64,000 bases of DNA from Isoetes taiwanensis (Eukaryota; Streptophyta; Lycopodiopsida; Isoetales; Isoetaceae): NCBI GenBank assembly GCA_021234155.1, contig JAJEKV010000127.1, positions 306,001 through 370,000 on the forward strand, given 5' to 3'. The notes beneath the pieces were generated by a model. That model had not been told where the DNA came from. It made no database searches and saw nothing but the letters and a program-made list of their open reading frames with translations. Position 1 is the first letter of the stretch. Every line of letters starts with the position of its first letter. The translations under genes were made by a program, and so were the position numbers. Below are positions 19,773 through 30,358 of this stretch, piece after piece.

Positions 19773-20242
19773 AAGAGACACTTGAGGAGTACGAGGAGAG
19801 GATCACCGACCAGATAAGAAGGGATGATCAAGGACCTCCTGAACAAGATTATGGCCAGAGATATGGGGAGTACCCGGAACGAGAGGGTGACTATGAGATG
19901 GATGAACCCGAAGAACCCGAAGAGCCGGAAGAGCCGTATGATCCAGACAAGGGTATGGAGATAGTTAATATCCTGCGAGAACGGGCCTTTGATGACCTGA
20001 AACAGACCCTTCGCCGCACATGGGATTATTGGAGTATGTCCAGGCACGAAGCTTTCGAGGATGCCAATGACCACCTGTGGCAAATCTTCTATGCATTAAG
20101 GAGGCTTTTCAATCTCCTTATTATCAGCCCCACATGGGACTACCAGCCTGTCATCGTCCAGGCCTGGGCACGTTACAAGCTCATCAGAGCTGTACGTGAA
20201 AGCGTTCGCTATTCCATCATGTACCCTTTCGCGAACCCCTAG
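19773..20242 (+). CDS. Leader gene 3: small acidic protein
   Basis: The open region starts at the acceptor-like CGTCTTGCAG (19,772). It encodes an acidic E/D/P/Y-rich start, including the repeat EEPEEPEEPYDPDKG, then a helical, basic C-terminal part (RRTWDYWSMSRHEAFEDAND; VQAWARYKLIRAVRESVRYS) ending at TAG 20,240. The first in-frame ATG is at 19,898. Because the acidic reading frame is open back to the acceptor, an upstream exon may supply the start codon. No family is recognised. It lies 205 bases before the gag start. Confidence 0.65.
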
Positions 20243-20446
20243 GTCAAGACGCCCTCAGCTTTGTTTTGTTATGTTTCAGTGTGACTAAGAAAGTGGCCCA
20301 TGTATACAATCCACTTTTGTATTATATAACTCTAAGTTGATAACTACTTTCAGTGTGAAGTTCTTCAATGTAACACTTGTTTGACTTGTAATCAAAATCT
20401 TTTCTCTTGTCTTCTCTTATTCACTCTTACTTCAGTACTACACAAA

Positions 20447-23326
20447 ATGATCTTCTTGTGGGACTTGATGTCGTTGAAATTCTGCTTATATCTTGTTATG
20501 CTCAATATAGACGGTGCATGCAACGCCGCCTGGCAGACACCCTCGAATGCCAGTAGGTTAACCCCTGAGCAGGAACTTATGTTGATGAAGCGGCAACTAG
20601 TTGAGTTGCAGGCTTATGTGCTGAATACCAACCCACCGCAGCATGCCCAGGAGGATGGACCAGAGTTACCTCCCTTACCGCCAAGTCCCCCACCACAGCA
20701 GCCTTCTGCACCTGAATCCAGTCCTGCACCCGTACTGAGGAGGCACCGTTCCAAACGTCATCAAAGTTTCTCTAGGGACAGGGCAACATCCTCCCAGTCA
20801 GCTTCTTCTGAGTCCTCTGAGTCGTCGGTGTCATCCGGTGGCCATGCACATCGCCGGGACAAGGAGTACCGTAAAACGGTTGATACAGCCATAACCAGTA
20901 TATGGAAAAATAGGAAACTGGCCCAATTTGATGGCAAATCTAGAGGTGGGCTGAATACGGATTCCTGGCTCGACGAGATGAAGGAGTTTGGGAAATCCTA
21001 TGGAATGACAGAAAAGGATACAGGAAAGGTTGCCACGACAAACCTTACAGGAGCTGCCCGTATTTGGTGGAAGGGCTATGCCAGAGCCAAGCATCTGGAT
21101 AGGAGCAGATACAACTTCAGAAAGTTCGCCAAGGCTTTTAAGTCGCATTATGTGCCTCGTGCGCACAAATGCCAACAAATCCAAACCTTCTACAGGTTAG
21201 AGCAGAAGGGGATGTCAGTTCAGGCCTATACTGATGAATTCATGCGCCTGAGGCTGTACGTACCAGGGATGAATGAAAAGAGGGCAGTGGAGGGCTACAT
21301 TGAAGGGTTGGCCCCCTCCATTAAGCGAATGGTTAAGGCCATAGACCCGAAATCAGTTGCAGAAGTTGAGGCTAAGGCATTAAGCCTCGAGGAGGACACA
21401 CCAAGGAACCAGTATCCGCGTCCTGCTCCTTACTCGCAGCCACGCCCGTCCACACCTTATAAACCCCGCTCACCAAGTCCGGGGCCCTCTCAGCAGAACT
21501 CTCATGGCCGCCAGGAAAAGAAAGTCACCTTCAGCACGCCCGAAAAGCAGAACAATGTCGGTAAGGAAGTTCGCAACCTTTTACAGTCTATTCCTAAAGA
21601 GGCTCGAGAACAGCTCCGCCGAGATAAGGCATGCTACAGGTGTATGCGACCCGGCCACTTTATGCAGAATTGTCCTTATGTCACGCAGACTGCCCAGCTG
21701 GCCATGGCCGACCTTGATTGGGATGATCTTGAGTTCACACCACATGTCGAGGACGAGGCTCCCGAATACATTCACGGCGCATCTCATATTCTTGCAGCCA
21801 TTGAAACTTGCAACGCTGAAAGTCAGCCTTCTGTTATTTCCACCATGCGCCAAGTAGACAGTAAGCCTTTCATAATTTTGATGGATACAAGTAGTACACA
21901 TAATTTTGCTTCTCCTAGAATGGCTCAGGTATTGCAGCTTGAAACGTTGAGATCCCGACCAAAGCCAGTCACGTTAGCCAGTGGTAAGATTAGACATACG
22001 CATGGCCGCCGCATTAACCTTAAGATGCAGTTGCCAGGTGCACCAGTTGCCTTGGGTGCCGAGTTAATGGACATTGGCAAATATGATCTTATTGTTGGTA
22101 TAGAATTTTTGGCATCTGCAAAGGCCAATATAGACTGCGAGAAACGGGAAGTCACCTTCAACGCAGCTAATGGAGCCCGCGTAACTATAAAAGGTGAACC
22201 ATTCAACCCTATTATGCAGTCTATGTCTATTGCGCAGTTAGAAAAAGCGCTACGCAACGATAAGCTCCTTTGCATCATTAGACTTGCCTCCATTGAGTCA
22301 GATGCTAAGCAGAAGCAAGTAATTGACACCTTGCCAGAAGGGATTGCTAATCTTCTCCGAGAATTTAGCGACCTTTTTCCAGATGAGATCCAGAAGCTTC
22401 CTCCTTTCAGAGGAGTAGAATGTGAGATAGCTCTAGAACCAGGTACTAAGCCTACCAGTACGGCCCCGTACCGTATGAGTCCTCCAGAGTTGGCAGAGCT
22501 TAAGAAGCAACTTCAGGAGCTACTAAACCTAGGTTTCATTCGGCCTAGCGTTTCGCCTTTTGGCGCCCCTATCCTTTTTGTTAAGAAAAAGGATGGCTCC
22601 TTGAGGATGTGTATTGATTATAGGCAGCTCAATAAGCATACCATCAAGAATCGGTATGCTTTGCCTAGGGCAGATGATCTAATGGACCAGTTGCAAGGGG
22701 CCAAATATTTCTCAAAGATTGATTTACGCTCGGGATACCATCAGATAAGGATAAAGGAGGAGGACATCCATAAATCTGCTTTTCGCACTCGATATGGGCA
22801 TTATGAGTTTACCGTTATGCCTTTTGGATTAACTAATGCTCCTGCAACTTTCATGCGGTTGATGAATGACGTCTTCTGCCAATACTTGGATGATTTTGTT
22901 GTTATTTTCTTCGACGACATTCTCATCTACAGTAAAACTTTGAAGGAGCACAAGCAACATCTTAGGTTGGTCCTACAAAAGCTAAGACGCCATCAGCTCT
23001 TTGCCAAGTTCTCTAAGTGCAAGTTTGCTACTCCCAAGGTGGATTATTTGGGGCATATCATTTCAGCAGAGGGAATTGCTACGGATCCAGCAAAGATAGA
23101 AGCAGTAAGGGATTGGCCTATTCCGAGTAATGTTTCGGAAGTCCGGAGTTTCTTGGAACTAGCGGGATATTATCGGAAGTTTGTTAAGGATTTTGCAACG
23201 ATTGCCGCACCTCTTACTGATCTCACAAAGCACGAGAAGGTGAAGGATTGGATGGAACATTGGAAAATAAAAGTCCAGGTAGGCTTTCAGAAGCTCAAGA
23301 AGAAGAAGAAGAAGAAGAGATTTTAA
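20447..23326 (+). CDS. Gag-protease-reverse transcriptase polyprotein (truncated by a SINE)
   Basis: ATG at 20,447 lies 11 bases after the acceptor-like TTACTTCAG. In order (residues counted from 20,381): Ser-rich linker; Retrotrans_gag capsid region about 170-330 ([30 protein letters not shown]); CCHC knuckle [14 protein letters not shown] from residue 418; aspartic protease at about 500 with MDTSSTHNF, where Ser replaces the Gly of the usual D-S/T-G triad; reverse transcriptase with [34 protein letters not shown] and the catalytic FFDDILIYS (Asp 845); then the connection region. The frame ends in a lysine run caused by the SINE tail, so RNase H is cut off. The product makes virus-like particles and cDNA in this family. 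Confidence 0.95.
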   Translation: MIFLWDLMSLKFCLYLVMLNIDGACNAAWQTPSNASRLTPEQELMLMKRQLVELQAYVLNTNPPQHAQEDGPELPPLPPSPPPQQPSAPESSPAPVLRRHRSKRHQSFSRDRATSSQSASSESSESSVSSGGHAHRRDKEYRKTVDTAITSIWKNRKLAQFDGKSRGGLNTDSWLDEMKEFGKSYGMTEKDTGKVATTNLTGAARIWWKGYARAKHLDRSRYNFRKFAKAFKSHYVPRAHKCQQIQTFYRLEQKGMSVQAYTDEFMRLRLYVPGMNEKRAVEGYIEGLAPSIKRMVKAIDPKSVAEVEAKALSLEEDTPRNQYPRPAPYSQPRPSTPYKPRSPSPGPSQQNSHGRQEKKVTFSTPEKQNNVGKEVRNLLQSIPKEAREQLRRDKACYRCMRPGHFMQNCPYVTQTAQLAMADLDWDDLEFTPHVEDEAPEYIHGASHILAAIETCNAESQPSVISTMRQVDSKPFIILMDTSSTHNFASPRMAQVLQLETLRSRPKPVTLASGKIRHTHGRRINLKMQLPGAPVALGAELMDIGKYDLIVGIEFLASAKANIDCEKREVTFNAANGARVTIKGEPFNPIMQSMSIAQLEKALRNDKLLCIIRLASIESDAKQKQVIDTLPEGIANLLREFSDLFPDEIQKLPPFRGVECEIALEPGTKPTSTAPYRMSPPELAELKKQLQELLNLGFIRPSVSPFGAPILFVKKKDGSLRMCIDYRQLNKHTIKNRYALPRADDLMDQLQGAKYFSKIDLRSGYHQIRIKEEDIHKSAFRTRYGHYEFTVMPFGLTNAPATFMRLMNDVFCQYLDDFVVIFFDDILIYSKTLKEHKQHLRLVLQKLRRHQLFAKFSKCKFATPKVDYLGHIISAEGIATDPAKIEAVRDWPIPSNVSEVRSFLELAGYYRKFVKDFATIAAPLTDLTKHEKVKDWMEHWKIKVQVGFQKLKKKKKKKRF

Positions 23327-23512
23327 CGTCACGCCACAAGGCAGCGTCCTATCGGACATGTGACACTTTATAACACACCCAGATGGGTCCTGCCCCCACC
23401 ACTTTACATTGCTGAAGTGGGTCCTTCCCCCACCAACTTTACATTGCATGGCCACTTTCACAACGAGGCGTTGAACCTGTGACCTTGGGTATGGCAGTTT
23501 AACGCTGCACCA
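23285..23512 (-). mobile_element. tRNA-derived SINE inserted in pol
   Basis: About 230 bases foreign to pol lie between the RT connection and RNase H. On the minus strand it has GGTTCAACGCC (B-box-like) about 40 bases after GGTGCAGCGTTAAACTGCC (weak A box), and a body with two GTGGGGG-containing repeats. It ends in (TTC)n next to the pol sequence at 23,290. That is the structure of a tRNA-derived SINE with a simple-repeat tail. Pol homology resumes at APVLTLPDPEK. The exact target duplication is masked by the tail. Confidence 0.7.
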
Positions 23513-24556
23513 GTTCTCACCTTGCCCGATCCTGAGAAGGATAAACTAGTGGCAACGGATGCTAGTAAGATTGCTACCGGTGGAGTCCTAATGCAGGAGG
23601 GGAGAGTTATTGCATATGATTCAAAGAAGATGAACGACACTGAACAGCGATACCCTACCCATGATCAGGAATTGTTAGCAGTTGTCCGCGCTCTGCGTAT
23701 TTGGAGACACTACCTTCTTGGTAGAAGATTTCAGCTGGATACGGATCATCAGAGTCTCCGCTATCTATCCACACAGCCGAATCTCAACCTCCGTCAGAGA
23801 AGATGGATGGAATTTTTGGAAGAGTATGATTTCGAGATTATGTATAAACCTGGGAAGCACAATGTGGTTGCGGATGCATTGTCACGCCATCCCTTGGTAA
23901 CCCAGACCCATTGTAATGCAATTTCCACACTCACTAGTGAGTTTGGGAAACAAATAGAGCAGACCTTGGCCACAGATCCTGAGTTCTGCGATGTTTGGGT
24001 TAGCTTGAATAAGGAAGCCCGTACAGATAAAGAGCGGGAAGCTTTCCGTTCATATAAGAAAGAAGGCCACCTACTATATTACAAGGATAAGTTATGTGTA
24101 CCTGAGACTTCAGGAGTACGTAAGCTGATTCTCCATGACACATACAACAGCCCCATAGCTGGACATGCAGGGTTTATGAAGACCTACTTTAAGATCCGCT
24201 CCAGTTATGTTTGGCCTTCGATGAAGAAGGATATTGCTAGATACATTAAGCAGTGTCAGGTGTGTCAACAAACCAAGGCTGAGCAATTAAGAGTTCCAGG
24301 AGAGTTGCAACCTTTGGATGTGCCCAACGCAAAGTGGGAAGTGATAACCATGGATTTCATTGTGGGCCTTCCACGCACTCTCCGTGGATATGATGCATTG
24401 ATGGTGGTGGTCGACAAATTGTCAAAAATGGCTCACTTCTTGCCATGTCGTACCACCGACACCGCCTTCGATACTGCTCTGCTGTTTGCGAAAGAGATCT
24501 TCAGATTACACGGAATGCCTCGAGTAATTGTATCCGACAGGATGCCAAATTCGTAA
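23513..24556 (+). CDS. Pol continuation: RNase H and integrase N-terminal/core part
   Basis: The frame resumes with APVLTLPDPEK, then RNase H (TDASKIATGGVLMQ; DTDHQSLRYL; KHNVVADALSRHP). The integrase zinc module follows (GHAGFMKT and CQVCQQTKAE, with paired His and Cys). The integrase core starts with VITMDFIVGLP and reaches SDR, two of the three catalytic acidic residues. The frame then breaks at about 24,540, where one base appears missing within GACAGGATGCC compared with the expected SDRDAK motif. The rest of the core continues in another frame from 24,545. Confidence 0.92.
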   Translation, partial: VLTLPDPEKDKLVATDASKIATGGVLMQEGRVIAYDSKKMNDTEQRYPTHDQELLAVVRALRIWRHYLLGRRFQLDTDHQSLRYLSTQPNLNLRQRRWMEFLEEYDFEIMYKPGKHNVVADALSRHPLVTQTHCNAISTLTSEFGKQIEQTLATDPEFCDVWVSLNKEARTDKEREAFRSYKKEGHLLYYKDKLCVPETSGVRKLILHDTYNSPIAGHAGFMKTYFKIRSSYVWPSMKKDIARYIKQCQVCQQTKAEQLRVPGELQPLDVPNAKWEVITMDFIVGLPRTLRGYDALMVVVDKLSKMAHFLPCRTTDTAFDTALLFAKEIFRLHGMPRVIVSDRMPNS

Positions 24557-24944
24557 GTGCATTCTGGAAAGATTTCTTCGCCACCATCCAGACCAAGCTT
24601 GCTATGAGTACCGCCTATCATCCTCAGACGGATGGTCAGACAGAACGTACCAATCGTATTATAGAGGATATGCTACGAAGTTATGTGTGGAGTAAGCAAT
24701 CACAATGGGCTGACTATATTTATCTGGTAGAGTTTGCCTACAACAGCATGAAACAGGAGTCTTCCAGAATGTCTCCCTTTATGATAAATTATGGATATCA
24801 ATGTCTTACTCCGGACACATGGCATAACCCTGTTTCTAAAGTGGAGGTTTCTCAACAACTCCTTCTCAAAATGCAAGCTTTGGTCGAAGAAGTCCGTGGT
24901 TACTTATTAGCTGCACGCAGTCGTCAGAAAGAGTGTAGCGGATA
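24545..24944 (+). CDS. Pol continuation: integrase core, C-terminal part
   Basis: After the frame change this part encodes DAKFVSAFWKDFF, then STAYHPQTDGQTERTNRIIE with the third catalytic residue (Glu of GQTE), and the usual FAYNSMKQESSRMSPF. It stops at TAA 24,942 after KECSG, where another small frame change separates it from the next part. With two breaks and a SINE, this copy cannot make a full integrase without correction or help from related elements. Confidence 0.9.
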
Positions 24945-25564
24945 AGCACAGAACCCCACGAGTCTTCCAGGTGGGCGAATCAGTTTGGCTTAAGATCAAA
25001 GTAAAACAAGCCAAGCTTAAGATTGGTAACTACAAGAAGTTGGCACCCAGATGGGCTGGGCCGTTCAAGATTACTGAGCGTGTTGGAGAACAGGCATATC
25101 GCTTGGATTTGCCACCCCGCTTGAAGATCCACAAGGTCTTTCACGTGAGTCTTCTGAAACAACACACCCCTGATCTAGAGGAGGTTTTGGATACCCCAAC
25201 CCTCCTAGAAATGACAGAGGAGCAGCTGGAGATAGTGCCTGAAGCTCTTCTTGATCGAGCTTACAAACAGACCAGAAGGACTCAAATGTTGCAACACTTG
25301 GTTAAGTGGAAGCACTTACCAGTTGAGGATGCTACCTGGGTGATGAAAATAGACCTTGACAAGCACTATCCGGACTTCATGCGGGAATCTCAGGGCCGCA
25401 CCATCAACGATGCTATCAATCCCGCTCCCGGCGGTAAGCTTGAAAGCTTGATTCGCCACGAATCATGCAGTGGAGGGGTAGATGCATCGTATTTAATAAT
25501 AGTTACCGATGATGAGATCACTTTGTGTTCTCTAGGACGTGGTGTATTGTTGATGTTGACATGA
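24945..25564 (+). CDS. Integrase C-terminal domain and chromodomain
   Basis: The open frame begins before 24,971 and includes VGESVWLKIKVKQAK and APRWAGPFKITERVGEQAYR, the GPY/F-type integrase C-terminal domain. A linker and a chromodomain-like segment follow (LQHLVKWKHLPVEDATWV, then a helix ending KHYPDFM). Chromodomains of this position steer chromovirus integration to particular chromatin. The pairing of such a reader with a self-encoded H3 in one element is notable. The last ~55 residues after the chromodomain are unlike family members and may be read-through into untranslated sequence. Confidence 0.88.
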
Positions 25565-26068
25565 CCACGAATTGCTACCAAGGCATGTAGTTGATAGACT
25601 GCATTCATCTCGGCTATAGTGGGAACTTCACCATTCCTTATGCCGCAATGAATACCAAACTATAGACATGATAGGTTCCCTTGTAGCTAGGGTTTTCCTT
25701 TATTTATAGGGGGTGGTCCCTTCAACCACAATCTAATTATATTATTGAAATATACTGATACATTGACATGTGCAGGCCAGTGAGAAGTTCGTGACCTGCC
25801 CATGTATAGAGGGTTGCTGATGACCCGACCTTTCCAGTTCCGTTTTGTCTACATGTGTCAATTTCCGTTGTTTATCATGTTTTGAAATGGGACTTTGGTC
25901 CTTAAAATTTTCTTTTGATGATAAGTTTGTAAAATGCACCTTGGTGCCGACACTATGTTATATTTTCAACTTCAATGTATTACTGTCCGAAATGTATTTT
26001 CTACTTCAGTTTCTTCAAGTAACTGTCTCTAATTAACTAACCCCAATGCTGAGGACAGCATTGTTTTT
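25565..26068 (+). other. 3' untranslated region with a small hairpin
   Basis: Non-coding. AATGCTG/CAGCATT at 26,045-26,062 forms a 7-bp stem just before the polypurine tract. The same stem is conserved in the element fragment at 60.58 kb. Confidence 0.6.
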
Positions 26069-26081
26069 AAGGAGGGGAGAA
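26069..26081 (+). other. Polypurine tract
   Basis: AAGGAGGGGAGAA abuts the 3' LTR start TGTGACG. It is the standard primer for plus-strand cDNA synthesis. Confidence 0.9.
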
Positions 26082-27734
26082 TGTGACGTTCCACGTATTT
26101 ATACGGTATACGCAACGTATTTATACGGTATTCGTATAAATATACCGACACGTCACCCACTAAAGGTACGCCACCATGGGGTATTGTAACCTAGGGGGTT
26201 GTCCTAAAAGGGATTAAATTAGCTAATTTAATCATTAAAGATAATAACCTATAACTTAGGGAATTAAGGGTTAAATGGATTAATTAGGCTAATTAATGCT
26301 TTGGGAAGGCGCCACCTGGCCCAAATCGATTGGCCAGCATGGGGACTTCCAAATTAGGTTGTCAACCTGATCCCTATCCCTAATTGACTCTCAAAATTCG
26401 TCCAAAAAGGAGCAGGAGCTGAGCGCCTACCCCTGCCAAGCTGAGCGCCACCAGACCAAGTACTTTTACCCGTGTAGCTGAAGCAGAGCACCAAGATCCA
26501 GGAGATGGAAGCACCCAATGGTAACGGGTCCAGCCAGAACTCAGGTGGGTAGTTAGGATAGCCTGTGAATTCTAGGGTAGCGCCCCTGTTGGGCACTGGT
26601 TGTGTTAGTTTCTCTGTTCTCTCTGTGCTTTACTTGTAGGAACTAACCCTTGATTGTAAAGGTGAGTTCTCTTTATTTCTGATTCTGGTCTTGCTCTTAA
26701 AGGATGGATTGATGGTTCTTTGCTTAGCTTTACTCGAAATGGGGGATAAGGGGGTAGAGACCTCTGAGCCCATTTATTGTAGTATGCTCCTAGATAGAGC
26801 CCTGTATTATCCTATTACATGCGGCCTGTGTACAAGAGACCACCGGGTCATAGATGCTATGGATTGGCTTAGCACCAAAGAAGGGGCGTAGTGGTGAAGT
26901 GGGGGTGGGGTCTTGCACGAACATAAAAGGCTCCTGAGACTCCTACAGTGGGCTAGGCCTGATAGCCGGTCACGTAGAGGGCCGGGTATGGGTCTGACAC
27001 TCCCTGGGTGTAGTGGTGTGACCCGTATGGGGCACCTTGCACTTTGAGTAGATTTAGGGTGAGTAAGTTGGGTACGGATGCGGGGGTCGCTGATGCGGCA
27101 CGTATTCTCTAGCTCACCCATGGAACCACTGTGATCCTGGAAGGGGATGCTTCCCTGACCTGCCTCATCGGACCGGGGCGTCATGAACCCTGGAGTGGGC
27201 TCAGCAGGGTGATACCTCGAGCCTGCGTCTCCGGAAGGCTATAGCGAAGCCATAGCGTGGATCGACCCATCTGCAAAGTGTGCACAAGAGGGGCGGATGG
27301 AGTGGACAACCCTAGCCGATGTTCTATGCCAGCCAACGCCAGGTTATACCTCTGTCTGCTGATCTCTTGAGGCCGAGCCATCAGTCTATCCTCACAGGAG
27401 TCTGAACCGGGGTAGAACCTGGGGTTTGGGGTGTTTTCTTAGTTTAGATGCATATTCCTTGCCGTTGGTATTTGGATGGATGCGCCACCCTTCGTGGTGG
27501 CTATTTATATATATAATTTATGCTGTGTGCTAACATGTATTCACGCTTCCGCGACGTAGGAGTCCCACTGAAGGCGTGGGCCGAATGACACCTCCGTGTC
27601 CTTCACTCGGGCATCTCTCTGTAGATGGCCCGGGATAGACGGAGGGCCCTGCCCGTGGCGATATGGTCGCCATGGGAGGGGAAAGTCCCTGTATGTATAC
27701 GGCCGGGGGTCGTATATATTCAGGGAGCGTCACA
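26082..27734 (+). repeat. 3' LTR (full length)
   Basis: 1,653 bases, TGTGACG...CGTCACA. It includes the 382-base segment missing from the 5' LTR. The second half is closely similar to the LTR at 35,697-37,404, showing a shared family origin. Confidence 0.95.
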
Positions 27735-27739
27735 ATAAC
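27735..27739. repeat. Target site duplication, right copy (ATAAC)
   Basis: Exact repeat of 14,616-14,620. Confidence 0.95.
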
Positions 27740-27789
27740 CATAATACGAAAAAGAAGCTGATCAAGTTACCTTCCAAATATATCTATAT

Positions 27790-28997
27790 GTCTATTGGAC
27801 ATGTGCAGTCTCTGCAAAGACCTTCCACACAATATTTAGTCACCTTGATTAGAGGCTTTTGCTGGAAAGGATAGCATGGAACTATTTTCAACAAACTCGC
27901 CAGATCTCTGAAAGCCAAACTTGCATTAGTGAGAGACAAATGAATTGCAACTACAACAGAATCTTACTTACTCTCCTGTGGTGTCATCTCCAGATGCATA
28001 AGATCGAGCACTCTCAGATGATGTTTGGCTTCTAGTCTTGCAGAAGTCATCATAAGATTGTTCATATATTACTCTTTAACAGCTTCAAATAGAATAATAA
28101 ATATTCACCTTTTGGTTGAAGTTCTATTTTGCATAGACTCCTTCCTTTTTCTTGTCTGCTTTAGTTTAACAACCTTGGTTTCCTCAACCTTAGTTTCCTC
28201 TATGTCATCAACCTTAGTTGCCTCAACCTTAGTTTCCTCAACCCTGGTTTCCTCCACCACCACATCATCCTTTTGGATCTCTTGTACCTCCACCACCTCT
28301 TCCTCTCCCTTAATATGGCTACTATCCTCTATCTTTTCAATGGTTGCCTGAACAAAGGTTGCAGAAGAATCACCAAGTTCCAACACTTCTTCATAAATTA
28401 GTCACCAAAGTTAATCAGTATTGTCATTCCTAATTTTAAGTTAATGCTATACCTGTTGAATCATCACTCAATAGCATTTGAATTTCCTGCGGGAATGATG
28501 GCATTGGCTTAACAGGTTTCCAAATTGGTTTCTCTGGAAATTTATATTATGAAGAAAGACCTGAGGAATCTGAAACTTTATACTGTGAAGAAAAACTTGA
28601 AGAACCTAGAAAAAATGGTGTTTAATAATTGCAGTACACACATGCAAATAGAAGATGCAATATACCTGCAGTATTAACTACTGCCTTCTGCTTTAACTTT
28701 TCAACCTCGGCTGCATAATCCACAAATGTTCGAATCGATTTGCTCGTGGCTATATGGAATTCCAAGTGACATATCAAGCTCATATGACATGAAAATTAAA
28801 TTCCAGGGATTGTAAATCAATCAAATGTGATGGATACTTACATGTATCCGAGGACTTCACTGGTACCTCAAGCTCTTCCTCAAAAGACTTTACAAAGTTT
28901 ACAGGTGATGCCCACGTAGAAGTATTTCCCAAATCTTCTAGACCATCTGTCAAATCCAATACCTTGAAAGAAAGTTCTGTTGGCTTTTTGCTGTCAT
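27790..28997 (-). pseudogene. Middle exons of the Ulp1-domain gene
   Basis: Minus-strand exons with good borders: 28,843-28,997 (acceptor ACTGTAG, donor GTAAGTATCC; contains KVLDLTDGLEDLGN), a short one near 28,680-28,750, 28,110-28,390 (donor GTGAATATT), one near 27,980-28,022 (donor GTAAGT), and a Cys-containing segment near 27,800-27,900. The 28,110-28,390 exon is highly acidic, with repeats of VEETKVE, and ends in a basic KQTRKRKE patch. The acidic repeat region is probably disordered. The last exon lies beside the Gypsy insertion. All are on the same strand and between the N-terminal exons and the protease exons, so they are most simply parts of one interrupted gene. Confidence 0.5.
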
Positions 28998-29055
28998 CTA
29001 CAGTACAGAGTAGAAAAAGACTTGAGATAAGAAAAGGAATATGCCTGATTAACAA

Positions 29056-29692
29056 AACTACAATATCATACCCTTTTCTGGTTTCCTTATGCTACCAGAG
29101 TCACCTGCATCAGTCAAACATTAAGTATATCAGATCAACTAAAAAATGTATTCTTAATGTACTCTACAAGGTACAGTCAATGAAAAAAATTAACTGACAT
29201 TATATTGCAATGTATCAATTTGATAATGTACTCTGATTTATCGTGTAAATGTACTTAATGTACTCAATGTACTCTTGAAATGTATTGAATGTACTCTGAA
29301 ATTCATTGTTCTAAAGTACAATCAATGTAAACAAAGCTAGCTGATATTGTACTCTGCCCACTGATGAGTCATGAAGTATTCAACATAAATCAGAATGTAA
29401 TTTTGATAGCAACAATAGCAATGTATCTGTCAACTGCTACATTATACAGTTCTCAATAACAAGTAATCAGCTATCTACATTACCGCTATCTGATATGCAC
29501 ATGAAATTAAAAACTATCATCTTACAAAATAAGTAGTCTATTTGGCAGATTATACATGAGTGAACCCACATTATCCAACTACAAAAACTATGTATCTAAA
29601 TGCTCAATGTAAATGCAAGCCTAAAACCTTCATGCAAAAAAGAATCTAACTATTAAAATAAGAAAAGCAATTGTAATTCAAATGTACATGTA
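29056..29692. other. Intron with short AATGTACTC repeats
   Basis: AT-rich, no coding signal. AATGTACTC or a close variant recurs several times between 29,155 and 29,310. Confidence 0.5.
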
Positions 29693-30358
29693 CTAACCTT
29701 TTGTTGCAAGCAGTCCAAGTGCTACAGGCAAATTGCTATTCCATGAACAATCAGGATCAACACATGAAATCTTTGTGCTAGCAAGATAGGATATACAAAA
29801 GATACGATAAGGATGTCTGCAGGGTGCCAGAACCACTGGATTCATACCAAAAGATTGCTCACAATACATACATGAAGAAAAAGGCTGAACAATAATCTGA
29901 TCAGCAAGAATTGTAGACTGAAGAGGAGGGGGCTGTAAAGTAAGGATCGAGGAATGTTCTAAAAATTCCCTCAGTTCCATTATTTTTTTGTCTCCTGCCT
30001 CAGCTGAGCTCATATCAACAGATGTAGCTTGAATCTTTGCATCTACATGTTTCAATTTGGTGAGATTCATATCAATATGTTTCTGGAGCTCAGCCTGATC
30101 CTGCATTCTTGATTTCTTTTGCTCGATAGCATCCTTAATTTTCCATTTTAAGTGCTGAAATCTTATGGCACTTTGAGATGTTTGGTCCAGCTTTGATTGT
30201 TGATCCTCCAATGCTGCCATTTTTGCTTCAATATTTCCTCTCTGCTTCCTGGACCAGCCTACTATAAACTGCTCTCTCCCCTTCCTTGTGCTTCAATGTA
30301 TCAAGGATCTCTTGCCTTCTTTCCTTTAACTCAGTTAATTTCTTGCTTAAAGATGTCT
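29693..30358 (-). pseudogene. Coiled coil and RING-like zinc finger of the Ulp1-domain gene
   Basis: Minus strand. A coiled coil is readable from about 30,355 (KKLTELKERRQEILDTLKHK) and continues, after a one-base frame change near 30,230, as LDQTSQSAIRFQHLKWKIKD and following helices. A zinc-finger-like block follows: CMYCEQSF, then APCRHPYRIFC, then ISCVDPDC. The Cys/His spacing (C-x2-C-x14-C-x-H-x5-C-x10-C-x4-C) recalls a RING finger but is not canonical. RING proteins often act as ubiquitin or SUMO ligases. Joined with an Ulp1 protease in one gene, this would be an unusual modifier-cycle protein. The frame changes argue for decay or for sequence error. Confidence 0.55.

Larger units (their letters stand above)
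14621..27734 (+). mobile_element. Complete Ty3/Gypsy chromovirus with extra leader genes, including a histone H3 domain
   Basis: A 13.1-kb LTR retrotransposon: 5' LTR 14,621-15,896, primer site 15,898, leader with two hairpins, three extra frames (16,495-20,242), gag-pro-RT 20,447-23,326, RNase H-integrase-chromodomain to 25,564, polypurine tract 26,069-26,081, and 3' LTR 26,082-27,734, with an ATAAC duplication outside. The order RT, RNase H, INT and a chromodomain-like C-terminus define a chromovirus. Other plant Gypsy groups (Ogre/Tat type) are known to carry an extra frame before gag, but a histone domain there is not something I know of. Pol is broken by a SINE and small frame changes, so this copy is non-autonomous although young. 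Confidence 0.95.

Noticed and set aside
19712-20083. Minus-strand hydrophobic frame opposite leader gene 3
   Set aside because: Shadow of the acidic/basic coding strand; no independent support.
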